Shown here: in pieces, positions 43,202-52,169 of the stretch
How the letters are laid out: every line of letters begins with the position of its first letter
Numbering within the stretch: position 1 is the first letter of the stretch
Assembly: GCA_964484325.1 (NCBI GenBank)
Contig: CAZAEE010000001.1
Location: 1 to 64,000 of the forward strand
Length of the DNA stretch: 64,000 bases
Direction of reading: 5' to 3'
Origin: CAYLXX01 sp964484325
GTDB lineage: Bacteria; Patescibacteriota; Microgenomatia; UBA1406; GWC2-37-13
Notes under the pieces: model-generated
The model's input: only the letters and a program-made list of their open reading frames with translations
What the model was told of the DNA's origin: nothing
Databases searched by the model: none
Position numbers and translations under genes: made by a program

Positions 43202-46096
43202 ATGGATCAACATCTTACCAATAGCGATGCACTTTTTTACGCTAAACAATATATAGAGCGGTACTCTTTTTTGTTACCACTTGGAATTGTCGGAATCTGG
43301 CGCTGGTCGGTCTGGATGATGAAAGAAATTATTGGTATCAATTACCATCCAAAAGAAACCCCATATGATGCAAGTGTTTCCATCATTACGCCTGTTTATA
43401 ACGAAAATCCCGAAGTCTTTGTCAAGGCGCTTGAATCCTGGAAAAAAAATGGGCCAAAGGAAATTATTGCGGTAATCGACTATACGGATGAAACATGTAT
43501 AAATCTATTCAGAAAGTTTGCCAAACAGTTTAAAGGCGCCCACTTAATTATCACTCATGTTCCGGGAAAACGACCGGCACTGGCTGAAGGAATAAAAAGA
43601 GCCACAAGCGAAATCATCGCCCTTGTTGATAGCGATACGATCTGGGCAGCAAACGTTATAAAAAATGGACTACCGCCCTTTAATGATGAAAAAATAGCCG
43701 GAGTTGCCACGTATCAAAGTGTTTTACGTCCGAAAACATTTGCTCAAAGAGTTTTTGATATTCAACTAGATCTAAGATATATGCATGAATATCCGTTTCT
43801 GGCAGCTGCAGGAAACGCGCTTGTATGTTTATCTGGAAGAACGGCATTTTACAGACGAGGCATAATTACTCCGATGTTGCCGAAACTTGTTCACGAAACG
43901 TTCATGGGAAAACCCGTTATCAGCGGCGATGATAAACGATTAACTTACCTGGTTTTGGCCGCTGGCTGGAAAGTAGCTTACCAGAGCAACGCCCGTGTTT
44001 ACACACCAGGTATGAAAGATCTTGGCTCATACATGAAACAGAGACTCCGTTGGTCAAGAAATAGTTTACGGGCAGATCTTCGAGCAATTAAAGAGGGGTG
44101 GCCGTTTCATCATCCGGCATTACTATTTTTTCAGATTGATAAAGTTCTTCAGGCGTTTGTTGTCCTTCTTAGTCCCATTTATTTTCTTGTCTCGCTAGTG
44201 TATCACCAGTGGTCAGCTGCAATTATTCTTCTTATCTGGTGGACTGTCAGCCGATCGATCAAAATCTATGCGCATTTGTTACAGAAACCGCGCGACCTTT
44301 TTATTTTACCCGGTTATGTTATCTACTCGTTTTCAACGGGTATCATTAAAATCTACGCGCTTTTTACACTTAATACACAAGGGTGGATCACTCGCTGGGA
44401 TAAATCACGGCTGCCACAGCTTCGTTTTTTATCTGGCTTAACCGCTCATCTGGCAACTTCAATGGTTGTATTAGTACTTATTTATAGTGTTTACCTGTAT
44501 AAGCAATTTACTTACTTTATTCCCAATAGTCATCGTGAGAAAATCTTAAAACAAGCACTAGCAACCAGACCAAATCACATCACTTTAGCTCAAGCAAACG
44601 TTCCTCAAGTACTTGGTGCATCTGATATACAGACCAAACAACTTTCCGTCACCAGATATGTTACCCAACCAGGTGACACGATTTTCACCATTGCTAAAAA
44701 GTTTGGACTCGATTATATCCGCATACTAAACGCCAACATACCAAAAATTTCCAATCTTTATGATTTAAAACCCGGACTTATTTTAAGTATTCCTGGAAAA
44801 GATATTGTGCTTGAACCGATTAAAAAATATAACTACAACCAACCGGTACCCGATCCTGTCTTAATTACCTATGATCGCCCCTCAAATACTATTATTGTAA
44901 GCGGCAGAGGAACTCAAGTATCACTAACAGACATTCATAAACAAGTTGGTGATCAATATATTCATGAAGAGTCCCCAAAAGTCTGGCATCTTTATGCCAA
45001 TGTTTTTATCCGAACTGGCGCAACTCTTTTGCTTGATCAAAATGAAGTATCTTGGTTGAAACTCGAAAGCAATCCAAAAAGCTTCGTGAATATTCGCGCA
45101 TATAGCGGTGACATTGACATGAATGGGGTTAAAGTTACCTCCTGGGATTCACAAAAAAATGACTACGATAAAGAGATTGCAGATAGCAGATCGTTTATCA
45201 TGGTGAAAGATCTTGGACGAATGGATATCTACAACTCAGAACTGGCATATTTAGGCTTCGCCACCAGTTCGGATCTGAGCGTTTCACCCTACGGTGTTTC
45301 CTGGAAACTTACTAAAAGTTATTTAAAAAAAGAGCTTCTCACCGGTGAGGTATCAAATAGTAAATTCCACGATAATTATTTCGGCGCTTATACATATGGC
45401 GCAACCGGTATCACCTGGAAAGGTAACGAGTTTTTTAATAATATCCGTTACGGGTTAGATCCACACGATGATTCTGACGGTTTCCTCGTCGAAAACAATC
45501 GAGCCCATGATAATGGTTCGCACGGAATCATTTTTTCCAAACGGTGTATGTATAACACGATTCGCAATAACCTCTCATACAATAACAAGCTTCATGGCAT
45601 TATGCTTCACGAACTATCAGATTACAACATCATTGAAAATAATACCCTTATTGGAAATACCAATGGTATTACTCTCTGGCACTCGAGCAATAATAAAATA
45701 ATCGATAATAAAATCAATGGAAACGACCAGGGTGTTCATGCAGATGAACGCGCGAGTAATAACGTGATCCAACATAACTCCATATCGAAAAGTAAAGAAT
45801 ATGGTATCTATTTTTATGATGATTCAAATACCAATATCGTAGTAAACAACACTCTTTCAAGTAACCAAACCGCCCTATATATCAAATCACATGCTAATCA
45901 GGTAACAGGTAATAACTTGATTTCAAATGCTGTCGGAATCTACTTTGTTGATGCGGCTTCACAAAACAACATTGCCAATAATCAGATCAAAAATAGCACA
46001 AAATATGGAATATATACAAAAATCAACAAGGAATTACAAAATGTATTAGGTTACAATACTTTGTCAAAAAATCGCAAGGACGTTGCCGGACAGTAA
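43202..46096 (+). CDS. Polysaccharide synthase-LysM-AlgG-like C5-epimerase fusion (copy 1)
   Basis: 964 residues in three parts. (1) ~20-410: processive GT2 synthase of the hyaluronan/alginate/cellulose type with SIITPVYNENP, ALVDSDTIW near 141, SGDDKRLT near 241 and QRLRWSRN near 279, plus membrane helices. (2) After another helix (~420-440), a LysM domain (~485-535: VTQPGDTIFTIAKKFGL). (3) ~560-964: right-handed beta-helix with YGLDPHDDSDGFLVENN near 754, the DPHD catalytic motif of mannuronan C5-epimerases (AlgG/AlgE), and HGIIFSKRC. The layout suggests polymer synthesis inside, export, and epimerisation outside by the same chain. Copy 2 is at 47472-50387. Confidence 0.88.
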   Translation: MDQHLTNSDALFYAKQYIERYSFLLPLGIVGIWRWSVWMMKEIIGINYHPKETPYDASVSIITPVYNENPEVFVKALESWKKNGPKEIIAVIDYTDETCINLFRKFAKQFKGAHLIITHVPGKRPALAEGIKRATSEIIALVDSDTIWAANVIKNGLPPFNDEKIAGVATYQSVLRPKTFAQRVFDIQLDLRYMHEYPFLAAAGNALVCLSGRTAFYRRGIITPMLPKLVHETFMGKPVISGDDKRLTYLVLAAGWKVAYQSNARVYTPGMKDLGSYMKQRLRWSRNSLRADLRAIKEGWPFHHPALLFFQIDKVLQAFVVLLSPIYFLVSLVYHQWSAAIILLIWWTVSRSIKIYAHLLQKPRDLFILPGYVIYSFSTGIIKIYALFTLNTQGWITRWDKSRLPQLRFLSGLTAHLATSMVVLVLIYSVYLYKQFTYFIPNSHREKILKQALATRPNHITLAQANVPQVLGASDIQTKQLSVTRYVTQPGDTIFTIAKKFGLDYIRILNANIPKISNLYDLKPGLILSIPGKDIVLEPIKKYNYNQPVPDPVLITYDRPSNTIIVSGRGTQVSLTDIHKQVGDQYIHEESPKVWHLYANVFIRTGATLLLDQNEVSWLKLESNPKSFVNIRAYSGDIDMNGVKVTSWDSQKNDYDKEIADSRSFIMVKDLGRMDIYNSELAYLGFATSSDLSVSPYGVSWKLTKSYLKKELLTGEVSNSKFHDNYFGAYTYGATGITWKGNEFFNNIRYGLDPHDDSDGFLVENNRAHDNGSHGIIFSKRCMYNTIRNNLSYNNKLHGIMLHELSDYNIIENNTLIGNTNGITLWHSSNNKIIDNKINGNDQGVHADERASNNVIQHNSISKSKEYGIYFYDDSNTNIVVNNTLSSNQTALYIKSHANQVTGNNLISNAVGIYFVDAASQNNIANNQIKNSTKYGIYTKINKELQNVLGYNTLSKNRKDVAGQ

Positions 46097-46300
46097 TCAC
46101 TTTTTCTTACTTTGAAGTTTTTTAGACTGTCCAAATACATAAAGATACAAAAGAGGTAAAATTCCCACAGAATTAATAATAAGCAGTGCGATAAACCATC
46201 TTACATCTTTGTTTCTTGCAGCTTTCCAGAGTGCAATACCCCGCCAATATAAATCCCAGATGAACAGAAGAATAATTATAGTTCCTACTAATAATTTCAT
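46097..46300 (-). CDS. DUF5652-like small membrane protein
   Basis: 67 residues from ATG 46300 (an upstream TTG at 46312 is possible). Two helices around IWDLYWRGIALWKAARN and WFIALLIINSVGILPLLYLY, the pattern of DUF5652, a CPR family of unknown function. It is antiparallel to and inserted between the two polysaccharide genes. Confidence 0.7.
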   Translation of the reverse strand: MKLLVGTIIILLFIWDLYWRGIALWKAARNKDVRWFIALLIINSVGILPLLYLYVFGQSKKLQSKKK

Positions 46301-46537
46301 AAGTCTTGTCAAATAATATTCTTACATAATTATAACCGGAATTTAACGAAATATTCACCCTTATATAATAAAAATAGAAGTACTAAAAAGATAAGTTACG
46401 AAAAAAAGGAAATGGCACGATCTTACGGAAGTAATTTAGAAAAAACTCCTCTTTTAATTTGCATTTGTTCTTTACTTTACAAATTCCTATAGTACAATGA
46501 TATGAATTTGTTATAAAAAATTTTACGAGGAACATAT
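46301..46537. other. Intergenic region with promoter for the sugar dehydrogenase
   Basis: Holds TACAAT near 46492 as a probable -10 and GAGGAAC shortly before ATG 46538. A 26-codon frame at 46412-46492 preceded by AAAGGA could be a leader peptide but is not supported. Confidence 0.4.
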
Positions 46538-47449
46538 ATGAAATCAAAAAAAATGAAAATCTGCATTGTTGGTCCAGGAGTTGTAGGAAGAGCTACTGGA
46601 AAAGCATTTATTAAACAAGGATTTGAAGTAGCGTTTCTTGGCGGTGGTAAAGAAACGACCGGAAAACTTAGAAAACAAGGATTTACAGCTTACGAAAGAA
46701 ATACATACTTTAATGGTAACTATGACTTCGATATTACCATGCTCACTGTGCCAACTCCAAGTGTTGAGGGAAGAATAAATCTCATTGCTGTCAGATCGGC
46801 TGCCCATGATCTGGCTGTACGATTAAAGTACTCAAAAAAATATCATCTTATTGTGGTAAAAAGCACCGTTCCACCTGGTACAACCGAAAATATTGTTATA
46901 AAAACAGTTGAGAAATACTCAGGTAAAAAAATCGGACAAGATTTTGGAGTCTGTATGAATCCTGAGTATCTTCGAGAAAAAACAGCTGATGAAGATGCTC
47001 TAAAACCATGGGTGATTCTCATCGGTGAATATGATAAAAAATCAGGCGATGTACTTACATTGGCATATAAAGATTTCAAATGCCCAACATATAGAGTTCC
47101 CTTAAGAGAAGCTGAGATGCAGAAATATGTCCACAACCTCTACAATGCCGCTAAAATCGCGTTTTTCAATGAAATGAGAGAGATTGCTCAAGCTGTCGAT
47201 ATTGACGCTGATCGCGTTTTTAAAATATCAGCACTCAGCACTGAAGGTCTCTGGAATCCTCATTATGGACTAAAAGATCGCGGACCATTCCTGGGGAGCT
47301 GCTTACCAAAAGATACCAGTGCTTTTTATGAATGGACACAGACTCAAGGTCTACGTGCAGATCTTCTCAAGTCAGTCATCGAAGTAAATGATATGTTGAA
47401 AGAAAAACTCGGTATTGAAAAGTACAGTACGAAACCATACGTACTTTGA
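46538..47449 (+). CDS. Shortened UDP-glucose/GDP-mannose 6-dehydrogenase
   Basis: 303 residues. N-terminal Rossmann motif VGPGVVGRATGKAF, then VKSTVPPGTT, MNPEYLRE, LYNAAKIAFFNEM, and GSCLPKDT with the catalytic Cys near 255. These are the NAD-binding and central domains of the 6-dehydrogenase family, which makes UDP-glucuronate or GDP-mannuronate. The usual third, sugar-nucleotide-binding domain (~120 residues) is missing; the frame ends naturally at 47449. Its place between the synthase-epimerase genes points to uronate supply. The substrate (GDP-mannose versus UDP-glucose) cannot be told apart from sequence alone. Confidence 0.85.
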   Translation: MKSKKMKICIVGPGVVGRATGKAFIKQGFEVAFLGGGKETTGKLRKQGFTAYERNTYFNGNYDFDITMLTVPTPSVEGRINLIAVRSAAHDLAVRLKYSKKYHLIVVKSTVPPGTTENIVIKTVEKYSGKKIGQDFGVCMNPEYLREKTADEDALKPWVILIGEYDKKSGDVLTLAYKDFKCPTYRVPLREAEMQKYVHNLYNAAKIAFFNEMREIAQAVDIDADRVFKISALSTEGLWNPHYGLKDRGPFLGSCLPKDTSAFYEWTQTQGLRADLLKSVIEVNDMLKEKLGIEKYSTKPYVL

Positions 47450-47471
47450 TTTAGATCTGGAATTCTAAAAA

Positions 47472-50387
47472 ATGTGGAACGACTTTTCTTATTATTTTCA
47501 ACAATATCTTGATCATCACACATATCTCGTACCCGTCGGGATTATTGGATTGTGGCGCTGGTCTGTTTGGACAATCAAAGAAATTTTCGCGTTATTTTAT
47601 AAACCGCAAACAAAGTCTTTCAAAACACCTGTATCTGTAATTACTCCTGTTTACAACGAAAATCCAAAAATATTTAAAAGAGCGCTTGAATCCTGGAAGA
47701 AAAACAAACCACGCGAGATTATTGCGGTGATCGATTATACCGATAAAGCGTGCATCAAAGTTTTTAGACAGTTTAAGAAAAACTTCGCTCAAGCGTACCT
47801 TATCATTACGAAGGTGCCGGGAAAGCGGCCAGCTCTGGCCAAAGGTATTGAAAAAGCGGTTAGCTCAGTAGTTGCTCTGGTGGACAGCGACACTATCTGG
47901 ACAGCTACCGTCATCAAGAATGGACTGCCGCCGTTTCATGACAGAAAAGTCGCCGGAGTTGCTACCTATCAGGGTGTGTATCGGCCAAAAACCATTGCCC
48001 AAAAATTATTTGATACTCAGCTTGATCTTCGCTACTGTGATGACTACCCATTTCTAGCAGTCGCTGGCAGTGCGTTGACGTGTCTTTCGGGAAGAACAGC
48101 TTTTTACAGAAGAAAAGTGCTCCTTCCTATGTTGCCAGATCTTGTACATGAAACATTTATGGGAGAACCGGTTATCAGCGGCGATGATAAACGATTAACT
48201 TACCTGGTTTTGGCCGCCGGTTGGAAAGTCGCTTATCAAAATAACTCGAAAGTATATACTCCAGGCATGGCGGACCTACCTTCATACATCAAACAACGCT
48301 TACGCTGGTCTAGAAACGCTCTACGTGCAGATCTTAAAGCTTTACTCAATGGCTGGCCATTCAGATATCCGGCTCTTGTTTTTTTTCAAATTGATAAGTT
48401 TCTCCAAGGTGTTGTTGTAGCTATAAGTCCGATCTATTTTATTGTTTCATTACTTCTTCACTTATGGTCAGCAGCGGCATTCATTCTTATCTGGTGGACT
48501 GTCAGTCGACTCGTCAAAATGTATCCTCATTTGAAACGTCGCCCGCGTGATATTTTCCTGCTGCCAATTTTTATTTTAAATACTTTTTTTACCGGTATTT
48601 TAAAAATCTATGCTTTTTTCACATTAAATACTCAGGGATGGATTACTCGTTGGGATGTCTCAAGACTACAAAAATTGCGTTTTTTCCAAGTAGCTACTGG
48701 CTATGCGACAACAATTATTTTTCTTTTTGCTATTGGTACAATCATTTTTTTGGTGAAAGAATATACCTATATTCTTCCTCAAAAATATCAACAAAAACTC
48801 GTCGCCACCAACCTACCCCTGGATAATGAAAAACCGATTAGCATAAAAAATCCAGTTGCAGATAATCCACGACTTCTTACTAAAAAACACATAGTGAATG
48901 AAGGTGAATCGTTATCGGGCATCGCCTATCAGTATGGATTGAGCACCGATGAACTATTGGCTGTAAATGTAAGCCGATTCACTAATTGGAATCGATTAAC
49001 AACGGGTACGATTCTCACTATACCTGGAAAAGACAGTCATATTGTCAGTTCATACAAATTCAATTATCAAAGAATTTATGATGATCCGCTAGTTGTAACG
49101 TATGATCAGAAGGCAAATACAATCTATGTCTCAGGTCGAGGTAAACAGGTAACGCTTAGCGATATTCAAAATCGCATTGGTAAAGAACTTCTTAGTGATT
49201 CACCAGGAAAAATCTGGACATTGAACGCCACTATTTTTATTCGATCAGGTGTTACGTTAAATCTAGATAAAAATGAAGTCACCTGGCTTCGCTTATCCAG
49301 TACGAGAAATAAATATGTTATGCTCCAAGCTTTTAACGGAATCATCGAAGTTAACGGGGTAAAAATCACCTCCTGGGACCCGATACAAAAAGATTATGAT
49401 CGTAATTTAAATGATGGAAGAAGCTTCATTCTTGTAAAAGATGGTTCGCGCATGGATATTTACAATGCAGAACTTGCTTATCTTGGCTTCGCTCGTGCGC
49501 CTAACTTTCCGTTGTCACCGTATGGTGTCTCGTGGAGAATGAGCCGCGGAAAATTGGGCACCACCATCCTCACGGGTGAAATTATTAACAGCAAGTTTCA
49601 TGATAACTACTTTGGAGCCTACACCTTTGGAGCCACCGGTATGCTATGGAAATCGAACGAGTTTTACAACAATGTTCGTTATGGATTAGATCCGCACGAT
49701 GACTCAAACGGTTTTTTGGTAGAAAACAATAGATCGCACAATAACGGCACTCACGGAATCATTTTTTCCAAACGGTGTATGTATAACACGATTCGCAATA
49801 ATCTCTCATACAATAATAAACTCCATGGCATTATGCTTCACGAAAAATCCAGCAATAATATCATTGAAAATAACACTCTCTATGGAAATACTGGCGGTAT
49901 TGTGATGTGGCACTCCAGCAATAATTTAGTTCGTAATAATACCGTCGAGAATAACCACAACGGAATCAGAGGTAATGCTGGCTCAATCAATAACCTGATA
50001 GTCAAAAACACCATCAAAGAAAATACACTGTATGGAATATATTTTTACAACAAAGCAGATGGCAATATGGTTGTAAAAAATCAGCTTTTGGACAACGCGA
50101 CCGCCATCTATGCAAAAACAAATAAAAATATCATTGTTAAAAACGTTATGGAACATAATAAAACTGGCATTTATTTTAGAGATTATGCGGCCAATAATGT
50201 CATGGTTGCCAATTACATTGGTCATAGTACCTTTTATGGAATTTATTCAAAATTAGAACAACCAGCGCCAAATACTCGAATCAACAATACGCTGTACCGA
50301 AACAGAAACGATGTCGTCGTATCAATGAACGATAAAATTTCCAATACCGGGAAGCCAAAATCAGTTGCAGCCGAGATGAAAGAGTAA
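47472..50387 (+). CDS. Polysaccharide synthase-LysM-AlgG-like C5-epimerase fusion (copy 2)
   Basis: 971 residues with the same order as copy 1: GT2 synthase with ALVDSDTIW, SGDDKRLT and QRLRWSRN; a LysM region (~475-525, VNEGESLSGIAYQYGLS); beta-helix epimerase with YGLDPHDDSNGFLVENN near 740 and the same HGIIFSKRC motif. The two are clear paralogues, with long near-identical DNA stretches inside conserved motifs and more divergence in the LysM/linker. It follows the dehydrogenase by 22 bases and is likely in its operon. A final extension (~950-971) is unlike copy 1. Confidence 0.88.
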   Translation: MWNDFSYYFQQYLDHHTYLVPVGIIGLWRWSVWTIKEIFALFYKPQTKSFKTPVSVITPVYNENPKIFKRALESWKKNKPREIIAVIDYTDKACIKVFRQFKKNFAQAYLIITKVPGKRPALAKGIEKAVSSVVALVDSDTIWTATVIKNGLPPFHDRKVAGVATYQGVYRPKTIAQKLFDTQLDLRYCDDYPFLAVAGSALTCLSGRTAFYRRKVLLPMLPDLVHETFMGEPVISGDDKRLTYLVLAAGWKVAYQNNSKVYTPGMADLPSYIKQRLRWSRNALRADLKALLNGWPFRYPALVFFQIDKFLQGVVVAISPIYFIVSLLLHLWSAAAFILIWWTVSRLVKMYPHLKRRPRDIFLLPIFILNTFFTGILKIYAFFTLNTQGWITRWDVSRLQKLRFFQVATGYATTIIFLFAIGTIIFLVKEYTYILPQKYQQKLVATNLPLDNEKPISIKNPVADNPRLLTKKHIVNEGESLSGIAYQYGLSTDELLAVNVSRFTNWNRLTTGTILTIPGKDSHIVSSYKFNYQRIYDDPLVVTYDQKANTIYVSGRGKQVTLSDIQNRIGKELLSDSPGKIWTLNATIFIRSGVTLNLDKNEVTWLRLSSTRNKYVMLQAFNGIIEVNGVKITSWDPIQKDYDRNLNDGRSFILVKDGSRMDIYNAELAYLGFARAPNFPLSPYGVSWRMSRGKLGTTILTGEIINSKFHDNYFGAYTFGATGMLWKSNEFYNNVRYGLDPHDDSNGFLVENNRSHNNGTHGIIFSKRCMYNTIRNNLSYNNKLHGIMLHEKSSNNIIENNTLYGNTGGIVMWHSSNNLVRNNTVENNHNGIRGNAGSINNLIVKNTIKENTLYGIYFYNKADGNMVVKNQLLDNATAIYAKTNKNIIVKNVMEHNKTGIYFRDYAANNVMVANYIGHSTFYGIYSKLEQPAPNTRINNTLYRNRNDVVVSMNDKISNTGKPKSVAAEMKE

Positions 50388-50450
50388 CATTCTCATCTTC
50401 TTCTTTATAATTAAACAGCCTGTCGCAACAGCACATACTTATTTTATTTT

Positions 50451-50480
50451 TTGCACTTGTATCTGGTGACCAGATATGAT
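50451..50480 (+). promoter_or_regulatory. Promoter with palindromic operator in the spacer
   Basis: TTGCAC at 50451-50456 and TATGAT at 50475-50480, 18 apart. The spacer contains the perfect inverted repeat ATCTGGT-G-ACCAGAT (50461-50475), a likely repressor site. It drives the small gene at 50529. Confidence 0.6.
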
Positions 50481-50528
50481 ATGCTGATTGGTGGACAACA
50501 ACAATACATTTGAAAGGGGGTGAGGAAT

Positions 50529-50729
50529 ATGACATTCAGTTTCAAAAACTCAAGAAACCAAACTTACTATCTCTACAAAAAAATAGTTAAGTTACGAGGA
50601 AGCGGTAAAATGCAAACTATTTATTTCTTCGCGCGTGACCAACGTTCAGGAGGAATGGATGAATTACCAGCAGGATTTAAAGTGAAAGAAGTGAAGCGCA
50701 CAGGCTTGCCTGTTTTGAAAAAAGGTTGA
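50529..50729 (+). CDS. Small basic protein conserved in type
   Basis: 66 residues from ATG 50529, set by GAAAGGGGGTGAGG upstream. MTFSFKNSRNQTYYLYKK, GKMQTIYFFARDQRSGGMDE and a final KRTGLPVLKKG give a compact beta-type protein with a basic end. Similar small proteins occur in CPR genomes; function unknown. It is preceded by an operator-like promoter. Confidence 0.65.
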   Translation: MTFSFKNSRNQTYYLYKKIVKLRGSGKMQTIYFFARDQRSGGMDELPAGFKVKEVKRTGLPVLKKG

Positions 50730-50743
50730 TGGTAAAATAAGGC

Positions 50744-51724
50744 ATGCGTCTTACTACCATTGATACTCTTCGCGGACTGGCTATTTTTGCTATGATTTTA
50801 ATTCATAGCTCCGCTTACTTTCTTTCTAATAAAGCGGCTTTTGTCTTATGGAACTATAGCCAGTTTGCTGTGCCAATTTTCTATTTTTGCGCATCTTATC
50901 TCTTTTTTTACAAAGATCATCCGCCCCACCTTTCAACAATTTATCCGTACTTCAAAAAGCGTTTTTGGCGTCTTTTAAAACCTTTTTACATATATGTCAT
51001 TATTTACCTTTTGTTGGTGAAAGTTTTTGAGCCAAGTCATATAACTCTAGATTTTGTCGTGAGACACTTGACAATGACCACTATCCCCTCAGAAGCCGAT
51101 TGGATTGTAATTCTTTTTCTCCAGTTTGCGATCATTGCACCGTTAATCCTTTTTTTCTTCACTCATAAACGGTCTCTTTTTTATGGATATTTTGCCATTT
51201 CCCTTATATCTTCTATTTGCTTTATGTTTTTTATAGGACCCCACTATAAATTTACCATGTGGCTTCCCTGGTCACTTATTCTTTATTTTGCTCTTTATTT
51301 TCTGAAAAACGAGAAAAAAAAATGGTTTTACCCTGTTACCACTCTATGTTCTTTTAGCCTTTATATTACCTTTTTACTAATACAGAAATTTCTTGGACAT
51401 TCTTTGCTTTTTTTTAATAATAAATACCCTCCAAATCTGTACTTTATGTTATATGGCATATTCTTTATCACTGTGGTGTTTTACATAGTTGAAAATGAAG
51501 TACTGAAGATACATCTCTTGTTAAAACCGATGCATTTTTTAAGCATTTACTCATATAGTATTTTTTTTATTCACTTAATTGTTTTATACGTTGTTGTTCA
51601 AACAACTCACTACACGAATTTCGGCTGGATTGGACTATTTACAATAGTTTTTACAGGAAGTGTTCTTATACAAAAAGCGATATTAATGCTTACTCACTCC
51701 AAGTTCTTTCAGTTGGCCAAATAA
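50744..51724 (+). CDS. Acyltransferase 3 family membrane protein
   Basis: 326 residues, about ten membrane helices. TIDTLRGLAIFAMILIHSS at the N-terminus carries the family His (IHS); IFFIHLIVLYV lies near the end. These enzymes O-acylate exported polysaccharides and lipids. Next to the alginate-like locus, O-acetylation of that polymer is a fair guess. TAAAAT lies about five bases before the ATG. The 3' end overlaps the convergent HAD gene by 42 bases. Confidence 0.82.
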   Translation: MRLTTIDTLRGLAIFAMILIHSSAYFLSNKAAFVLWNYSQFAVPIFYFCASYLFFYKDHPPHLSTIYPYFKKRFWRLLKPFYIYVIIYLLLVKVFEPSHITLDFVVRHLTMTTIPSEADWIVILFLQFAIIAPLILFFFTHKRSLFYGYFAISLISSICFMFFIGPHYKFTMWLPWSLILYFALYFLKNEKKKWFYPVTTLCSFSLYITFLLIQKFLGHSLLFFNNKYPPNLYFMLYGIFFITVVFYIVENEVLKIHLLLKPMHFLSIYSYSIFFIHLIVLYVVVQTTHYTNFGWIGLFTIVFTGSVLIQKAILMLTHSKFFQLAK

Positions 51725-52168
51725 TTGTTCGTTTGAGCGATATTGGATGGTTTGTAATCCGGCATTTTGAGCAGCAACAATATTGACAACACGGTCGTCG
51801 ATAAAAACAATTTCATCTGGATCTTTCCCGAGTTTTTTAGCAACATGAAGATAGGTACGGAAATCAGATTTTGGCAACCCGATATCATTAGTCGTAAAAA
51901 CATTGTCAAAAATTTCGCGCATTCGAGCTCTTACTTCTAGAATCTGTTGAATGGCAACAGTTTCAGTCACAATCGCAAGTTCATATTGAGGCTTTAAAAC
52001 CATGTAAAAATCTAGTAATTCTTCGTTAAAATAGAAATAATCGAGAAAGACATAAGGTGAATGTTCTTGTTGAAGCTTACTGTGAAGCGGATTTAAACCA
52101 CCTTCATAAACTGTATCTTTTGGGAATAAAATCACCCGGGCAAAATCAGAAAGAATAGTTTTGATCAT
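51683..52168 (-). CDS. HAD-like hydrolase with degenerate first motif
   Basis: 161 residues. FIDDRVVNIVAAQNAG near 118 is HAD motif IV, and a Lys region (GLPKSDFRTYL) is motif III. The first motif reads LSDFARVI, with only one Asp where DxD is expected, so phosphatase activity is uncertain. Two bases after the SpoIID-like gene on the same strand. Confidence 0.7.
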   Translation of the reverse strand: MIKTILSDFARVILFPKDTVYEGGLNPLHSKLQQEHSPYVFLDYFYFNEELLDFYMVLKPQYELAIVTETVAIQQILEVRARMREIFDNVFTTNDIGLPKSDFRTYLHVAKKLGKDPDEIVFIDDRVVNIVAAQNAGLQTIQYRSNEQLFGQLKELGVSKH

Positions 52169-52169
52169 A

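Noticed and set aside
45468..45701. Plus-strand frame of 77 residues inside the first fusion gene
   Set aside because: Lies within the DPHD beta-helix region of the fusion protein in another frame.
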